A DNA stretch of 43,085 nt from Burkholderia sp. Bp9142. Lineage in GTDB: Bacteria; Pseudomonadota; Gammaproteobacteria; Burkholderiales; Burkholderiaceae. Shown here one piece after another: positions 1 to 12,300 of this stretch; positions within the stretch are counted from its first letter, which is position 1, and each line of letters starts with the position of its first letter. The notes beneath the pieces were generated by a model. It searched no databases, was not told the DNA's origin, and saw only the letters and a program-made list of their open reading frames with translations. The translations under genes and the position numbers were made by a program. The stretch spans positions 1-43,085 of the forward strand of contig NZ_QTPP01000056.1 in assembly GCF_003853415.1 (NCBI RefSeq). The letters are read 5' to 3'.

Positions 1-1182
1 GGTAAATTTGAGCGGACCAAGCCGCACGTCAACGTTGGTACGATTGGTCACGTTGACCACGGCAAGACGACGCTGACGGCAGCGATCACGACGGTGCTGA
101 CGAAGAAGTTCGGCGGCGAAGCGAAGGCCTACGACCAGATCGACGCGGCACCGGAAGAAAAGGCGCGCGGCATCACGATCAACACGGCACACGTCGAGTA
201 CGAAACGGCAAACCGCCACTACGCACACGTCGACTGCCCGGGCCACGCTGACTATGTGAAGAACATGATCACGGGCGCAGCGCAGATGGACGGCGCGATC
301 CTGGTTTGCTCGGCAGCAGACGGCCCGATGCCGCAAACGCGTGAGCACATCCTGCTGGCGCGTCAGGTTGGCGTTCCGTACATCATCGTGTTCCTGAACA
401 AGTGCGACATGGTGGACGACGCTGAACTGCTCGAACTGGTCGAGATGGAAGTTCGCGAACTGCTGTCGAAGTACGACTTCCCGGGCGACGACACGCCGAT
501 CGTGAAGGGTTCGGCGAAGCTGGCGCTGGAAGGCGACACGGGCGAGCTGGGCGAAGTGGCGATCATGAGCCTGGCAGATGCGCTGGACACGTACATCCCG
601 ACGCCGGAGCGTGCAGTTGACGGCGCGTTCCTGATGCCGGTGGAAGACGTGTTCTCGATCTCGGGCCGTGGTACGGTGGTGACGGGTCGTGTCGAGCGCG
701 GCATCGTCAAGGTCGGCGAAGAAATCGAAATCGTCGGTATCAAGCCGACGGTGAAGACGACCTGCACGGGCGTTGAAATGTTCCGCAAGCTGCTGGACCA
801 AGGTCAGGCAGGCGACAACGTCGGTATCCTGCTGCGCGGCACGAAGCGTGAAGACGTGGAGCGTGGCCAGGTTCTGGCGAAGCCGGGTTCGATCACGCCG
901 CACACGCACTTCACGGCTGAAGTGTACGTGCTGAGCAAGGACGAAGGCGGCCGTCACACGCCGTTCTTCAACAACTACCGTCCGCAGTTCTACTTCCGTA
1001 CGACGGACGTGACGGGCTCGATCGAGCTGCCGAAGGACAAGGAAATGGTGATGCCGGGCGACAACGTGTCGATCACGGTGAAGCTGATCGCTCCGATCGC
1101 GATGGAAGAAGGTCTGCGCTTCGCAATCCGCGAAGGCGGCCGTACCGTCGGCGCCGGCGTCGTCGCCAAGATCATCGAGTAA
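1..1182 (+). CDS. tuf: Elongation factor Tu, first copy (5' end cut by window edge)
   Basis: EF-Tu is the GTPase that carries aminoacyl-tRNA to the ribosomal A site. The window opens at codon 4: the complete copy at 19154 shows that only Met-Ala-Lys is missing. Visible GTPase motifs are GHVDHGKTT (P-loop), DCPGHADYV (G3) and NKCDMVDD (G4), followed by the two beta-barrel domains up to the C-terminal AKIIE. The visible 393 codons match the copy at 19163-20344 base for base as far as I could compare, and similarity stops right at the stop codon. It lies upstream of tRNA-Trp and secE, the usual place for the first betaproteobacterial tuf copy. Its start and promoter are outside the window. Identity is certain. 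Confidence 0.98.
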   Translation, partial: GKFERTKPHVNVGTIGHVDHGKTTLTAAITTVLTKKFGGEAKAYDQIDAAPEEKARGITINTAHVEYETANRHYAHVDCPGHADYVKNMITGAAQMDGAILVCSAADGPMPQTREHILLARQVGVPYIIVFLNKCDMVDDAELLELVEMEVRELLSKYDFPGDDTPIVKGSAKLALEGDTGELGEVAIMSLADALDTYIPTPERAVDGAFLMPVEDVFSISGRGTVVTGRVERGIVKVGEEIEIVGIKPTVKTTCTGVEMFRKLLDQGQAGDNVGILLRGTKREDVERGQVLAKPGSITPHTHFTAEVYVLSKDEGGRHTPFFNNYRPQFYFRTTDVTGSIELPKDKEMVMPGDNVSITVKLIAPIAMEEGLRFAIREGGRTVGAGVVAKIIE

Positions 1183-1209
1183 GCCAGTTATTCGTTGATC
1201 GACAGTTTT

Positions 1210-1231
1210 GGGGCTGGCAGCAGCCGGCCCC
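1210..1231 (+). other. Hairpin between tuf and tRNA-Trp
   Basis: GGGGCTGG (1210-1217) pairs with CCGGCCCC (1224-1231), with one G.T wobble and a 6-base loop. No T tract follows, so it is unlikely to stop transcription by itself. It may be a processing or 3'-end protecting structure between the tuf message and the tRNA 11 bases downstream. That role is inferred. Confidence 0.35.
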
Positions 1232-1241
1232 AGCATGGTTT

Positions 1242-1317
1242 AGGGGTATAGCTCAACTGGCAGAGCGTCGGTCTCCAAAACCGAAGGTTGGGGGTTCGAT
1301 TCCCTCTGCCCCTGCCA
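1242..1317 (+). tRNA. trnW: tRNA-Trp (anticodon CCA)
   Basis: This is a 76-base tRNA with CCA encoded at its 3' end. The acceptor strand AGGGGTA pairs with TGCCCCT, followed by discriminator G and CCA. The anticodon loop reads CTCCAAA, giving anticodon CCA at 1275-1277, which reads UGG. The T arm contains GGTTCGATTC. It lies between tuf and secE, so it is probably processed from a tuf-trnW-secE transcript. This gene order is common in proteobacteria. Confidence 0.97.
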
Positions 1318-1323
1318 AAAATC

Positions 1324-1342
1324 GCCACGTGTCCCACGTGGC
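1324..1342 (+). other. Hairpin between tRNA-Trp and secE (weak terminator or processing site)
   Basis: GCCACGTG (1324-1331) pairs perfectly with CACGTGGC (1335-1342) over a 3-base loop. It is followed by ATTTGTTTT. The T-rich tail is interrupted, so at most this is a leaky terminator. It sits 17 bases before the secE start. Confidence 0.4.
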
Positions 1343-1359
1343 ATTTGTTTTAAGGTGTT

Positions 1360-1740
1360 ATGGCGAATCCATCCGTCGAAACTGTAAATACCTCCGGCGA
1401 TAAGCTGATGCTGGCCCTGGGCGTATTGCTGGTCTTGGCCGGATTCGTGGGCTTCTTCTGGCTGGCCAACCAGCAGTGGTATGTCCGCGGTGCCGCATTG
1501 GCGGTAGGTATCATCGCCGGCGTGGCCGTCGGTCTGATGTCCGCACCTGGCAAGAGCCTCATCGCGTTTGCCAAGGATTCGTACAAGGAAGTCCGCAAGG
1601 TCGTTTGGCCCACCCGCAAGGAAGCAACGCAAACCACACTCGTCGTGTTTGGTTTCGTGCTCGTGATGGCGATTTTCCTCTGGTTGAGTGACAAATCGAT
1701 CGAATGGGTGATTTTCTCGGCGATTCTGGGTTGGAAATGA
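1360..1740 (+). CDS. secE: Preprotein translocase subunit SecE
   Basis: SecE is the small inner-membrane subunit that clamps SecY in the SecYEG channel. The 126-residue product has three predicted membrane segments, at about residues 21-41, 46-66 and 91-112. This is the longer, three-helix proteobacterial form rather than the single-helix form of many Gram-positives. The conserved cytoplasmic segment before the last helix reads YKEVRKVVWPTRKEA, the SecE signature that packs against SecY. The ATG follows AAGG (1352-1355). The stop is one base before the nusG start, so the two genes are almost certainly cotranscribed and probably translationally coupled, as in other bacteria. SecY itself is encoded at 30.3 kb. 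Confidence 0.96.
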   Translation: MANPSVETVNTSGDKLMLALGVLLVLAGFVGFFWLANQQWYVRGAALAVGIIAGVAVGLMSAPGKSLIAFAKDSYKEVRKVVWPTRKEATQTTLVVFGFVLVMAIFLWLSDKSIEWVIFSAILGWK

Positions 1741-1741
1741 T

Positions 1742-2299
1742 ATGAGCGATACTCCGGCATCCCCGAGCGGAAAGCGTTGGTACGTCGTGCACGCCTACTC
1801 CGGCATGGAGAAGAGCGTGCAACGTGCGCTTCAGGAGCGCATCGAACGTGCTGGCATGCAGGACAAATTCGGTCAGATCCTGGTTCCGACCGAAGAAGTG
1901 GTCGAAGTCAAGGGTGGCCACAAGGCTGTAACCGAGCGTCGTTTCTTCCCCGGCTACGTGCTGGTGGAAATGGAAATGACGGACGAAACGTGGCACCTCG
2001 TGAAGAACACGGCGAAGGTCACGGGTTTCGTCGGCGGTGCGCGTAACCGCCCGACCCCGATTTCCCCGAAGGAAGTCGAAAAGATCATGTCGCAGATGCA
2101 GGAAGGCGTCGAGAAGCCGCGCCCGAAGACCCTGTTCGAAGTTGGCGAGATGGTGCGTGTCAAGGAAGGCCCGTTCACGGACTTCAACGGCACGGTCGAA
2201 GAAGTCAACTACGAAAAATCGCGCGTGCGTGTGTCGGTCACCATCTTTGGCCGCTCCACCCCGGTCGAACTCGAGTTCGGCCAGGTCGAAAAAGTTTGA
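1742..2299 (+). CDS. nusG: Transcription termination/antitermination protein NusG
   Basis: NusG binds the RNA polymerase clamp, suppresses pausing, and links polymerase to Rho or to ribosomal protein S10. The 185-residue length is close to the E. coli protein. The N-terminal NGN domain starts at the WYVVHAYSGMEKSVQ motif (about residues 13-27) and contains PGYVLVEMEM. The C-terminal KOW domain is seen as VKEGPFTDFNGTVEEV near residues 140-155. ATG overlaps the secE end region with a 1-base gap. A 140-base gap with two hairpins separates it from rplK. Confidence 0.97.
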   Translation: MSDTPASPSGKRWYVVHAYSGMEKSVQRALQERIERAGMQDKFGQILVPTEEVVEVKGGHKAVTERRFFPGYVLVEMEMTDETWHLVKNTAKVTGFVGGARNRPTPISPKEVEKIMSQMQEGVEKPRPKTLFEVGEMVRVKEGPFTDFNGTVEEVNYEKSRVRVSVTIFGRSTPVELEFGQVEKV

Positions 2300-2308
2300 T
2301 CCCGATTT

Positions 2309-2332
2309 GGTGGGCAGCCTCGGCTGCCCACC
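2309..2332 (+). other. Perfect hairpin after nusG
   Basis: GGTGGGCAGC (2309-2318) and GCTGCCCACC (2323-2332) form a perfect 10-bp stem with a CTCG tetraloop, starting 9 bases after the nusG stop. There is no T tract, so this may be a pause, processing or mRNA-protecting hairpin between secE-nusG and rplK-rplA rather than a full terminator. Confidence 0.5.
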
Positions 2333-2406
2333 TTCGCGCTTACGGTCCGCGTCATGGCCGTTGAGGAGCGTCAGTAGCCAGCGGCGAACGCGCGTTATCA
2401 CTCACC

Positions 2407-2424
2407 GAACGCCGCCTGGCGTTC
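2407..2424 (+). promoter_or_regulatory. Hairpin just upstream of the rplK ribosome binding site (possible L1 target)
   Basis: GAACGCC (2407-2413) pairs with GGCGTTC (2418-2424) over the loop GCCT. The rplK Shine-Dalgarno GAGG lies at 2429-2432 and the ATG at 2440. In E. coli, L1 represses rplK-rplA translation by binding the leader next to this start. The position fits that role, but I cannot identify the specific L1-recognition elements here. Confidence 0.35.
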
Positions 2425-2439
2425 CAACGAGGTTTACAA

Positions 2440-2871
2440 ATGGCAAAGAAGATTGTCGGCTTTATCAAGCTGCAGATTCCTGCAGGTAAAGCCAACCCGT
2501 CGCCGCCGGTCGGTCCGGCACTGGGCCAGCGCGGCCTGAACATCATGGAGTTCTGCAAGGCGTTCAACGCGCAGACTCAAGGCATGGAGCCGGGTCTGCC
2601 GGTGCCGGTGGTCATCACGGCATACGCTGACAAGAGCTTCACGTTCGTGATGAAGACGCCGCCGGCGACCGTCCTGATCAAGAAGGCGGCGAAGGTGGAC
2701 AAGGGCTCGAGCAAGCCGCACACCGACAAGGTCGGTTCGATCACGCGCGCTCAAGCCGAAGAAATCGCGAAGACCAAGATGCCGGACCTTACGGCAGCTG
2801 ATCTGGACGCAGCCGTTCGCACCATCGCTGGTAGCGCACGCTCGATGGGCATCACTGTGGAGGGCGTGTAA
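2440..2871 (+). CDS. rplK: 50S ribosomal protein L11
   Basis: L11 forms the GTPase-associated centre with 23S rRNA and the L10/L7-L12 stalk, and is needed for the stringent response through RelA. The 143 residues show the N-terminal KLQIPAGKANPSPPVGPALGQRG segment in two blocks (the proline-rich thiostrepton-contact region, about residues 11-33). The C-terminal RNA-binding domain ends in GSARSMGITVEGV. The start follows GAGG at 2429. The stop TAA abuts the rplA ATG with no gap, so L1 translation is probably coupled to L11. Confidence 0.98.
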   Translation: MAKKIVGFIKLQIPAGKANPSPPVGPALGQRGLNIMEFCKAFNAQTQGMEPGLPVPVVITAYADKSFTFVMKTPPATVLIKKAAKVDKGSSKPHTDKVGSITRAQAEEIAKTKMPDLTAADLDAAVRTIAGSARSMGITVEGV

Positions 2872-3570
2872 ATGGCTAAGATCTCCAAGCGCCGTCAGGC
2901 ATTTGCCGCCAAGGTCGACCGTCAGAAGCTGTACGCGATCGAAGACGCACTGGCACTCGTGAAGGAATGCGCGAGCGCGAAGTTCAACGAATCGATCGAC
3001 GTCGCAGTCCAGCTCGGCATCGATGCGAAGAAGTCGGACCAGGTCGTTCGTGGTTCGGTCGTGCTGCCGGCAGGTACGGGCAAGTCGGTTCGCGTTGCCG
3101 TGTTCGCGCAAGGCGACAAGGCCGAGCAGGCTCGCGCAGCAGGTGCGGAAATCGTCGGTATGGAAGACCTGGCTGAGCAGATCAAGGCTGGCCAGATGGA
3201 CTTCGACATCGTGATCGCTTCGCCGGACACGATGCGTATCGTCGGTACGCTCGGTCAGATCCTTGGCCCGCGCGGCCTGATGCCGAACCCGAAGGTCGGC
3301 ACGGTCACGCCGGACGTCGCGACTGCAGTCAAGAACGCGAAGGCTGGTCAGGTGCAATTCCGTGTCGACAAGGCCGGTATCATCCACGCGACCATCGGCC
3401 GTGCATCGTTCGAATCGACCGCACTGCGTTCGAACCTGTCGGCGCTGATCGAAGCGCTGCAGAAGGCCAAGCCGGCAACGAGCAAGGGCGTCTACCTGCG
3501 CAAGATCGCACTGTCGAGCACGATGGGCGTCGGCGTGCGTGTCGACCAGGCTACGCTGGCAGCACAGTAA
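2872..3570 (+). CDS. rplA: 50S ribosomal protein L1
   Basis: L1 forms the mobile stalk that helps release E-site tRNA, and in many bacteria it represses its own operon. At 232 residues it has the usual length. The signature GPRGLMPNPKVGTVT is visible at about residues 131-145. ATG follows the rplK stop directly. A 295-base structured leader precedes the next gene, rplJ. Confidence 0.98.
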   Translation: MAKISKRRQAFAAKVDRQKLYAIEDALALVKECASAKFNESIDVAVQLGIDAKKSDQVVRGSVVLPAGTGKSVRVAVFAQGDKAEQARAAGAEIVGMEDLAEQIKAGQMDFDIVIASPDTMRIVGTLGQILGPRGLMPNPKVGTVTPDVATAVKNAKAGQVQFRVDKAGIIHATIGRASFESTALRSNLSALIEALQKAKPATSKGVYLRKIALSSTMGVGVRVDQATLAAQ

Positions 3571-3581
3571 GCAAGTATCCG

Positions 3582-3770
3582 GGCCGCTTCGTTCGCGAAG
3601 CGGCCTACATGGGCTTTGGGCGGTTGTTCGTGCAGCAGCACGGGCAACCGGTTATCAAAGACCGTTGGTGGGACGCAGCAGGCAGGCGATCCCTTAATTC
3701 AAGCCAACGCAGATGGCGAACCCGAAAAAGTTTTGCAGTGGTGAAGCCGCAGGTCGTGAAGCGATTCACG
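3582..3770 (+). promoter_or_regulatory. Structured rplJ leader (L10-leader-like region)
   Basis: The 295-base gap between rplA and rplJ holds three clear hairpins. The first is GGCCGCTTCG (3582-3591) with CGAAGCGGCC (3596-3605), perfect over 10 bp. The second is CGGTTGTTCGTGC (3621-3633) with GCACGGGCAACCG (3638-3650), 13 bp with two G.T wobbles. The third is CGTGAA (3755-3760) with TTCACG (3765-3770). In many bacteria the L10-(L7/L12)4 complex binds an rplJ leader and represses translation. The position and structure fit, but I did not model the expected kink-turn. No T tract follows any hairpin, and I see no convincing promoter in the gap. Confidence 0.5.
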
Positions 3771-3865
3771 GCGTGAGGTGGAAATACTCCTAACGAGGTC
3801 GGACGCCGTTGTTGAACGAGGTACGTGAGGTTTCGTGCCGAACGTATCGTTTCTGGAGGCTAACC

Positions 3866-4363
3866 GTGCCGCTTAATAGAGAAGACAAGCAAGCCGTCGT
3901 CGCTGAGGTTGCCGCGCAAGTCGCGAAGGCCCAGACCGTTGTGCTGGCTGAGTATCGTGGAATTGCGGTTGGCGATCTGACCAAGCTGCGCGCGAAAGCG
4001 CGTGAGCAACAGGTTTACCTGCGCGTGTTGAAGAACACGCTGGCGCGTCGCGCTGTTGAAGGTACGCCTTTTGCTCCGCTGGCAGAGCAGATGACTGGTC
4101 CGCTGATCTACGGCATCTCGGAAGATGCAATTGCCGCTGCTAAGGTCGTCAACGACTTCAGCAAGAGCAATGACAAGTTGGTCATCAAGGCTGGTTCGTT
4201 CGATGGCAAGGTGATGGACAAGGCTGGCGTGCAAGCGCTGGCAAGCATCCCGAGCCGCGAAGAACTGCTCTCGAAGCTGCTGTTCGTTATGCAATCGCCT
4301 GTTTCGGGCTTCGCGCGTGCTCTGGCCGCGCTCGCCGAGAAGAAGCAAGCGGAAGCTGCGTAA
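3866..4363 (+). CDS. rplJ: 50S ribosomal protein L10
   Basis: L10 anchors the L7/L12 dimers to the ribosomal stalk base. I choose the GTG at 3866 because GGAGG (3855-3859) lies 6 bases upstream and the resulting 165 residues match the usual L10 length. A longer frame from 3809 would add 19 residues unlike L10. The product begins VPLNREDKQAVVAEVAAQ and contains the conserved AEYRGIAVGDLTKLR segment. Its C-terminal helix (about residues 135-165) binds L7/L12. The upstream structured leader suggests translational autoregulation. rplL follows after 63 bases. Confidence 0.96.
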   Translation: MPLNREDKQAVVAEVAAQVAKAQTVVLAEYRGIAVGDLTKLRAKAREQQVYLRVLKNTLARRAVEGTPFAPLAEQMTGPLIYGISEDAIAAAKVVNDFSKSNDKLVIKAGSFDGKVMDKAGVQALASIPSREELLSKLLFVMQSPVSGFARALAALAEKKQAEAA

Positions 4364-4426
4364 GCGAACGTGCATCAGCGTTACTGATCGCTGGCTGTAT
4401 CCGAATTCAATTTAGGAGTATTTCAA

Positions 4427-4801
4427 ATGGCAATCGCAAAAGAAGACATCCTGGCAGCAGTCGAAGGGATGACCGTTCTGGAACTGAACGAACTGGTCAA
4501 GGCGTTCGAAGAGAAGTTTGGCGTGTCGGCAGCTGCAGTGGCAGTCGCTGGCCCGGCAGGCGGCGGCGCTGCTGCTGCTGCAGAAGAGAAGACCGAATTC
4601 ACGGTCGTTCTGACTGAAGCAGGCAGCAACAAGGTTGCAGTCATCAAGGCAGTTCGCGAACTGACGGGCCTGGGCCTGAAGGAAGCGAAGGACGTCGTTG
4701 ACGGCGCACCGAAGGCTGTCAAGGAAGGCGTCGACAAGGCTGCTGCTGAAGAAGCCAAGAAGAAGCTGGAAGACGCGGGCGCGAAGGTCGAAGTCAAGTA
4801 A
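4427..4801 (+). CDS. rplL: 50S ribosomal protein L7/L12
   Basis: L7/L12 is the multi-copy acidic stalk protein that recruits and stimulates translational GTPases. The 124 residues comprise the N-terminal dimerisation domain (about 1-35), an alanine/glycine-rich hinge (about 36-54) and the C-terminal factor-binding domain. That domain carries KVAVIKAVRELTGLGLKEAK at about 68-87. AGGAG at 4412-4416 precedes the ATG. A terminator-like hairpin follows 20 bases after the stop and probably lowers read-through into rpoBC. Confidence 0.98.
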   Translation: MAIAKEDILAAVEGMTVLELNELVKAFEEKFGVSAAAVAVAGPAGGGAAAAAEEKTEFTVVLTEAGSNKVAVIKAVRELTGLGLKEAKDVVDGAPKAVKEGVDKAAAEEAKKKLEDAGAKVEVK

Positions 4802-4821
4802 GTTTCGACGCGCTGTGCGAA

Positions 4822-4852
4822 GGCTGGCGGTATTTTCACCGCCGGCCTTTTT
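4822..4852 (+). terminator. Intrinsic terminator/attenuator between rplL and rpoB
   Basis: GGCTGGCGGT (4822-4831) pairs with ACCGCCGGCC (4838-4847), with one wobble and a 6-base loop. TTTTT (4848-4852) follows directly. In E. coli an attenuator at this place reduces transcription from the ribosomal genes into rpoBC. The sequence here is a good intrinsic terminator and is likely partly read through, because no strong promoter is visible before rpoB. Confidence 0.8.
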
Positions 4853-5178
4853 GTGCTTTGTGGGGACGTTATTCTGGCACTCATTCGAGAGCCCGAATAA
4901 TCGGCCCCAGAAGCCAAAGAAAACCGCCAAATCGTTGTCAATGGTCACGACTGGCGTTTCTCTTTGTCTTCTGAAGCGACTGCAGAAGGCAAGTTTGGTC
5001 GGGTAGCGGGCAACACAGGCATCCGCTGCCGTCAGCCAGCGGTTGGTAGCGGCCAACCACCAAGCTTCTCGGCTCGTTCAAGCCGTTGGACGGCCATCGG
5101 GTCTCAGTCGGTGAACACTCGGGTTTGAAACGTCCAGGTATTCCGCCTCGATAGCACCCGCCGTGATTCGGAGATCGT
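4853..5178 (+). other. rpoB leader, 326 bases without a gene
   Basis: No open frame with coding character and no convincing -35/-10 pair was found here. A small hairpin GGTTGG (5041-5046) with CCAACC (5053-5058) is visible. GGAG at 5170-5173 is the ribosome binding site of rpoB. The leader may carry a promoter too divergent to recognise, or rpoBC may rely on read-through of the upstream attenuator. Confidence 0.5.
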
Positions 5179-9285
<4,107 letters not shown>

Positions 9286-9306
9286 TCGGACTACGGAGAG
9301 AAAGCA

Positions 9307-12300
9307 ATGAAAGCTCTGCTCGATCTATTCAAGCAAGTCCAACAGGAAGAAGTTTTCGACGCGATCAAGATCGGTCTGGCCTCGCCGGACAAGATCCGTT
9401 CGTGGTCGTTCGGCGAAGTGAAGAAGCCGGAGACCATCAACTACCGTACGTTCAAGCCGGAACGCGATGGTCTCTTCTGCGCGAAGATCTTCGGGCCGAT
9501 CAAGGACTACGAGTGCCTGTGCGGCAAGTACAAGCGTCTGAAGCACCGCGGCGTGATCTGCGAGAAGTGCGGCGTCGAAGTGACGCTGGCGAAGGTGCGC
9601 CGCGAGCGCATGGGCCACATCGAGCTGGCCTCGCCGGTCGCGCACATCTGGTTCCTGAAGTCGCTGCCGTCGCGTCTGGGCATGGTGCTCGACATGACGC
9701 TGCGCGACATCGAACGCGTGCTGTACTTCGAAGCGTACGTGGTGATCGAACCGGGCATGACGCCGCTGAAGGCGCGGCAGATCATGACCGAAGAGGATTA
9801 CTACAACAAGGTCGAGGAATACGGCGACGAATTCCGTGCCGAGATGGGCGCGGAAGGCGTGCGTGAACTGCTGCGCGCGATCAACATCGACGAGCAGGTC
9901 GAGACGCTGCGCACCGAGCTGAAGAACACCGGCTCGGAAGCGAAGATCAAGAAGTACGCGAAGCGCCTGAAGGTCCTCGAGGCATTCCAGCGCTCGGGCA
10001 TCAAGCCCGAGTGGATGATCCTCGAAGTGCTGCCGGTGCTGCCGCCGGAACTGCGTCCGCTCGTGCCGCTGGACGGCGGCCGTTTCGCGACGTCGGACCT
10101 GAACGACCTGTATCGCCGCGTGATCAACCGTAACAACCGGTTGAAGCGCCTGCTCGAGCTGAAGGCCCCTGAAATCATCGTCCGCAACGAAAAGCGGATG
10201 CTGCAGGAAGCCGTCGACTCGCTGCTCGACAACGGTCGTCGCGGCAAGGCGATGACGGGCGCGAACAAGCGTCCGCTGAAGTCGCTCGCCGACATGATCA
10301 AGGGCAAGGGCGGTCGTTTCCGTCAGAACCTGCTGGGCAAGCGCGTCGACTACTCGGGCCGTTCGGTCATCGTGGTCGGCCCGACGCTGAAGCTGCACCA
10401 GTGCGGTCTGCCGAAGCTGATGGCGCTCGAGCTGTTCAAGCCGTTCATCTTCAACAAGCTGGAAGTGATGGGCGTCGCCACGACCATCAAGGCTGCGAAG
10501 AAGGAAGTCGAGAACCAGACGCCGGTGGTGTGGGACATCCTCGAAGAGGTGATCCGCGAGCACCCGGTGATGCTGAACCGTGCGCCGACGCTGCACCGTC
10601 TCGGTATCCAGGCGTTCGAGCCGGTGCTGATCGAAGGCAAGGCGATCCAGCTGCACCCGCTCGTCTGCGCGGCGTTCAACGCCGACTTCGACGGTGACCA
10701 GATGGCCGTTCACGTGCCGCTGTCGCTCGAAGCGCAGATGGAAGCGCGCACGCTGATGCTGGCGTCGAACAACGTGCTGTTCCCGGCCAACGGCGATCCG
10801 TCGATCGTGCCGTCGCAGGATATCGTGCTGGGTCTGTACTACGCGACCCGCGAAGCGATCAACGGCAAGGGCGAAGGCCTGTCGTTCACTGGCGTGTCGG
10901 AAGTGATCCGCGCGTACGAGAACAAGGAAGTCGAGCTGGCATCGCGCGTCAACGTGCGGATCACCGAAATGGTCCACAACGAGGACACGTCGGAAGGCGC
11001 GCCGCAATTCGTGCCGAAGATCTCGCTGTACGCGACGACCGTCGGCCGCGCGATCCTGTCGGAGATCCTGCCGCACGGCCTGCCGTTCTCGGTGCTGAAC
11101 AAGCCGCTGAAGAAGAAGGAAATCTCGCGCCTGATCAACACCGCATTCCGCAAGTGCGGTCTGCGTGCGACGGTCGTGTTTGCCGACCAGCTGATGCAGT
11201 CGGGTTTCCGTCTCGCGACGCGTGCCGGTATCTCGATCTGCGTGGACGACATGCTCGTGCCGCCGCAGAAGGAAACGATCGTCGGCGACGCCGCGAAGAA
11301 GGTGAAGGAGTACGACCGCCAGTACATGTCGGGTCTCGTCACCGCGCAGGAACGCTACAACAACGTGGTCGACATCTGGTCGGCAACGTCGGAAGCGGTC
11401 GGCAAGGCGATGATGGAGCAGCTGTCGACGGAGCCGGTGACGGACCGCGACGGCAACGAGACGCGCCAGGAGTCGTTCAACTCGATCTACATGATGGCCG
11501 ACTCGGGCGCCCGGGGTTCGGCGGTGCAGATTCGTCAGCTGGCCGGTATGCGAGGCCTGATGGCGAAGCCGGACGGCTCGATTATCGAGACGCCGATTAC
11601 CGCGAACTTCCGCGAAGGCCTGAACGTGTTGCAGTACTTCATCTCGACCCACGGTGCACGTAAGGGTCTGGCTGATACGGCACTGAAGACCGCGAACTCG
11701 GGTTACCTGACGCGTCGTCTCGTCGATGTCACGCAGGATCTGGTGGTGGTCGAGGACGATTGCGGCACGTCGAACGGCGTGGCGATGAAGGCGCTGGTCG
11801 AAGGCGGTGAAGTCGTCGAAGCGCTGCGCGACCGTATCCTCGGCCGCGTCGCGGTTGCGGACGTCGTGAACCCGGAAACGCAGGAAACGCTGTACGAATC
11901 GGGTACGCTGCTCGACGAAACGGCGGTCGAGGAAATCGAACGCCTCGGCATCGACGAAGTGCGCGTGCGCACGCCGCTGACCTGCGAAACGCGTTACGGT
12001 CTGTGCGCGGCCTGCTACGGCCGTGACCTCGGCCGCGGCTCGCTCGTGAACGTCGGCGAAGCGGTCGGCGTGATCGCGGCTCAGTCGATCGGCGAACCGG
12101 GCACGCAGCTGACGATGCGTACGTTCCACATCGGTGGTGCGGCATCGCGTGCGGCAGTGGCGTCGTCGGTCGAAGCGAAGAGCAACGGTATCGTGCGCTT
12201 CACGGCGACCATGCGTTACGTCACCAACGCGAAGGGCGAGCAGATCGTCATTTCGCGTTCGGGCGAGGCGCTGATCACCGACGATATCGGCCGCGAGCGC

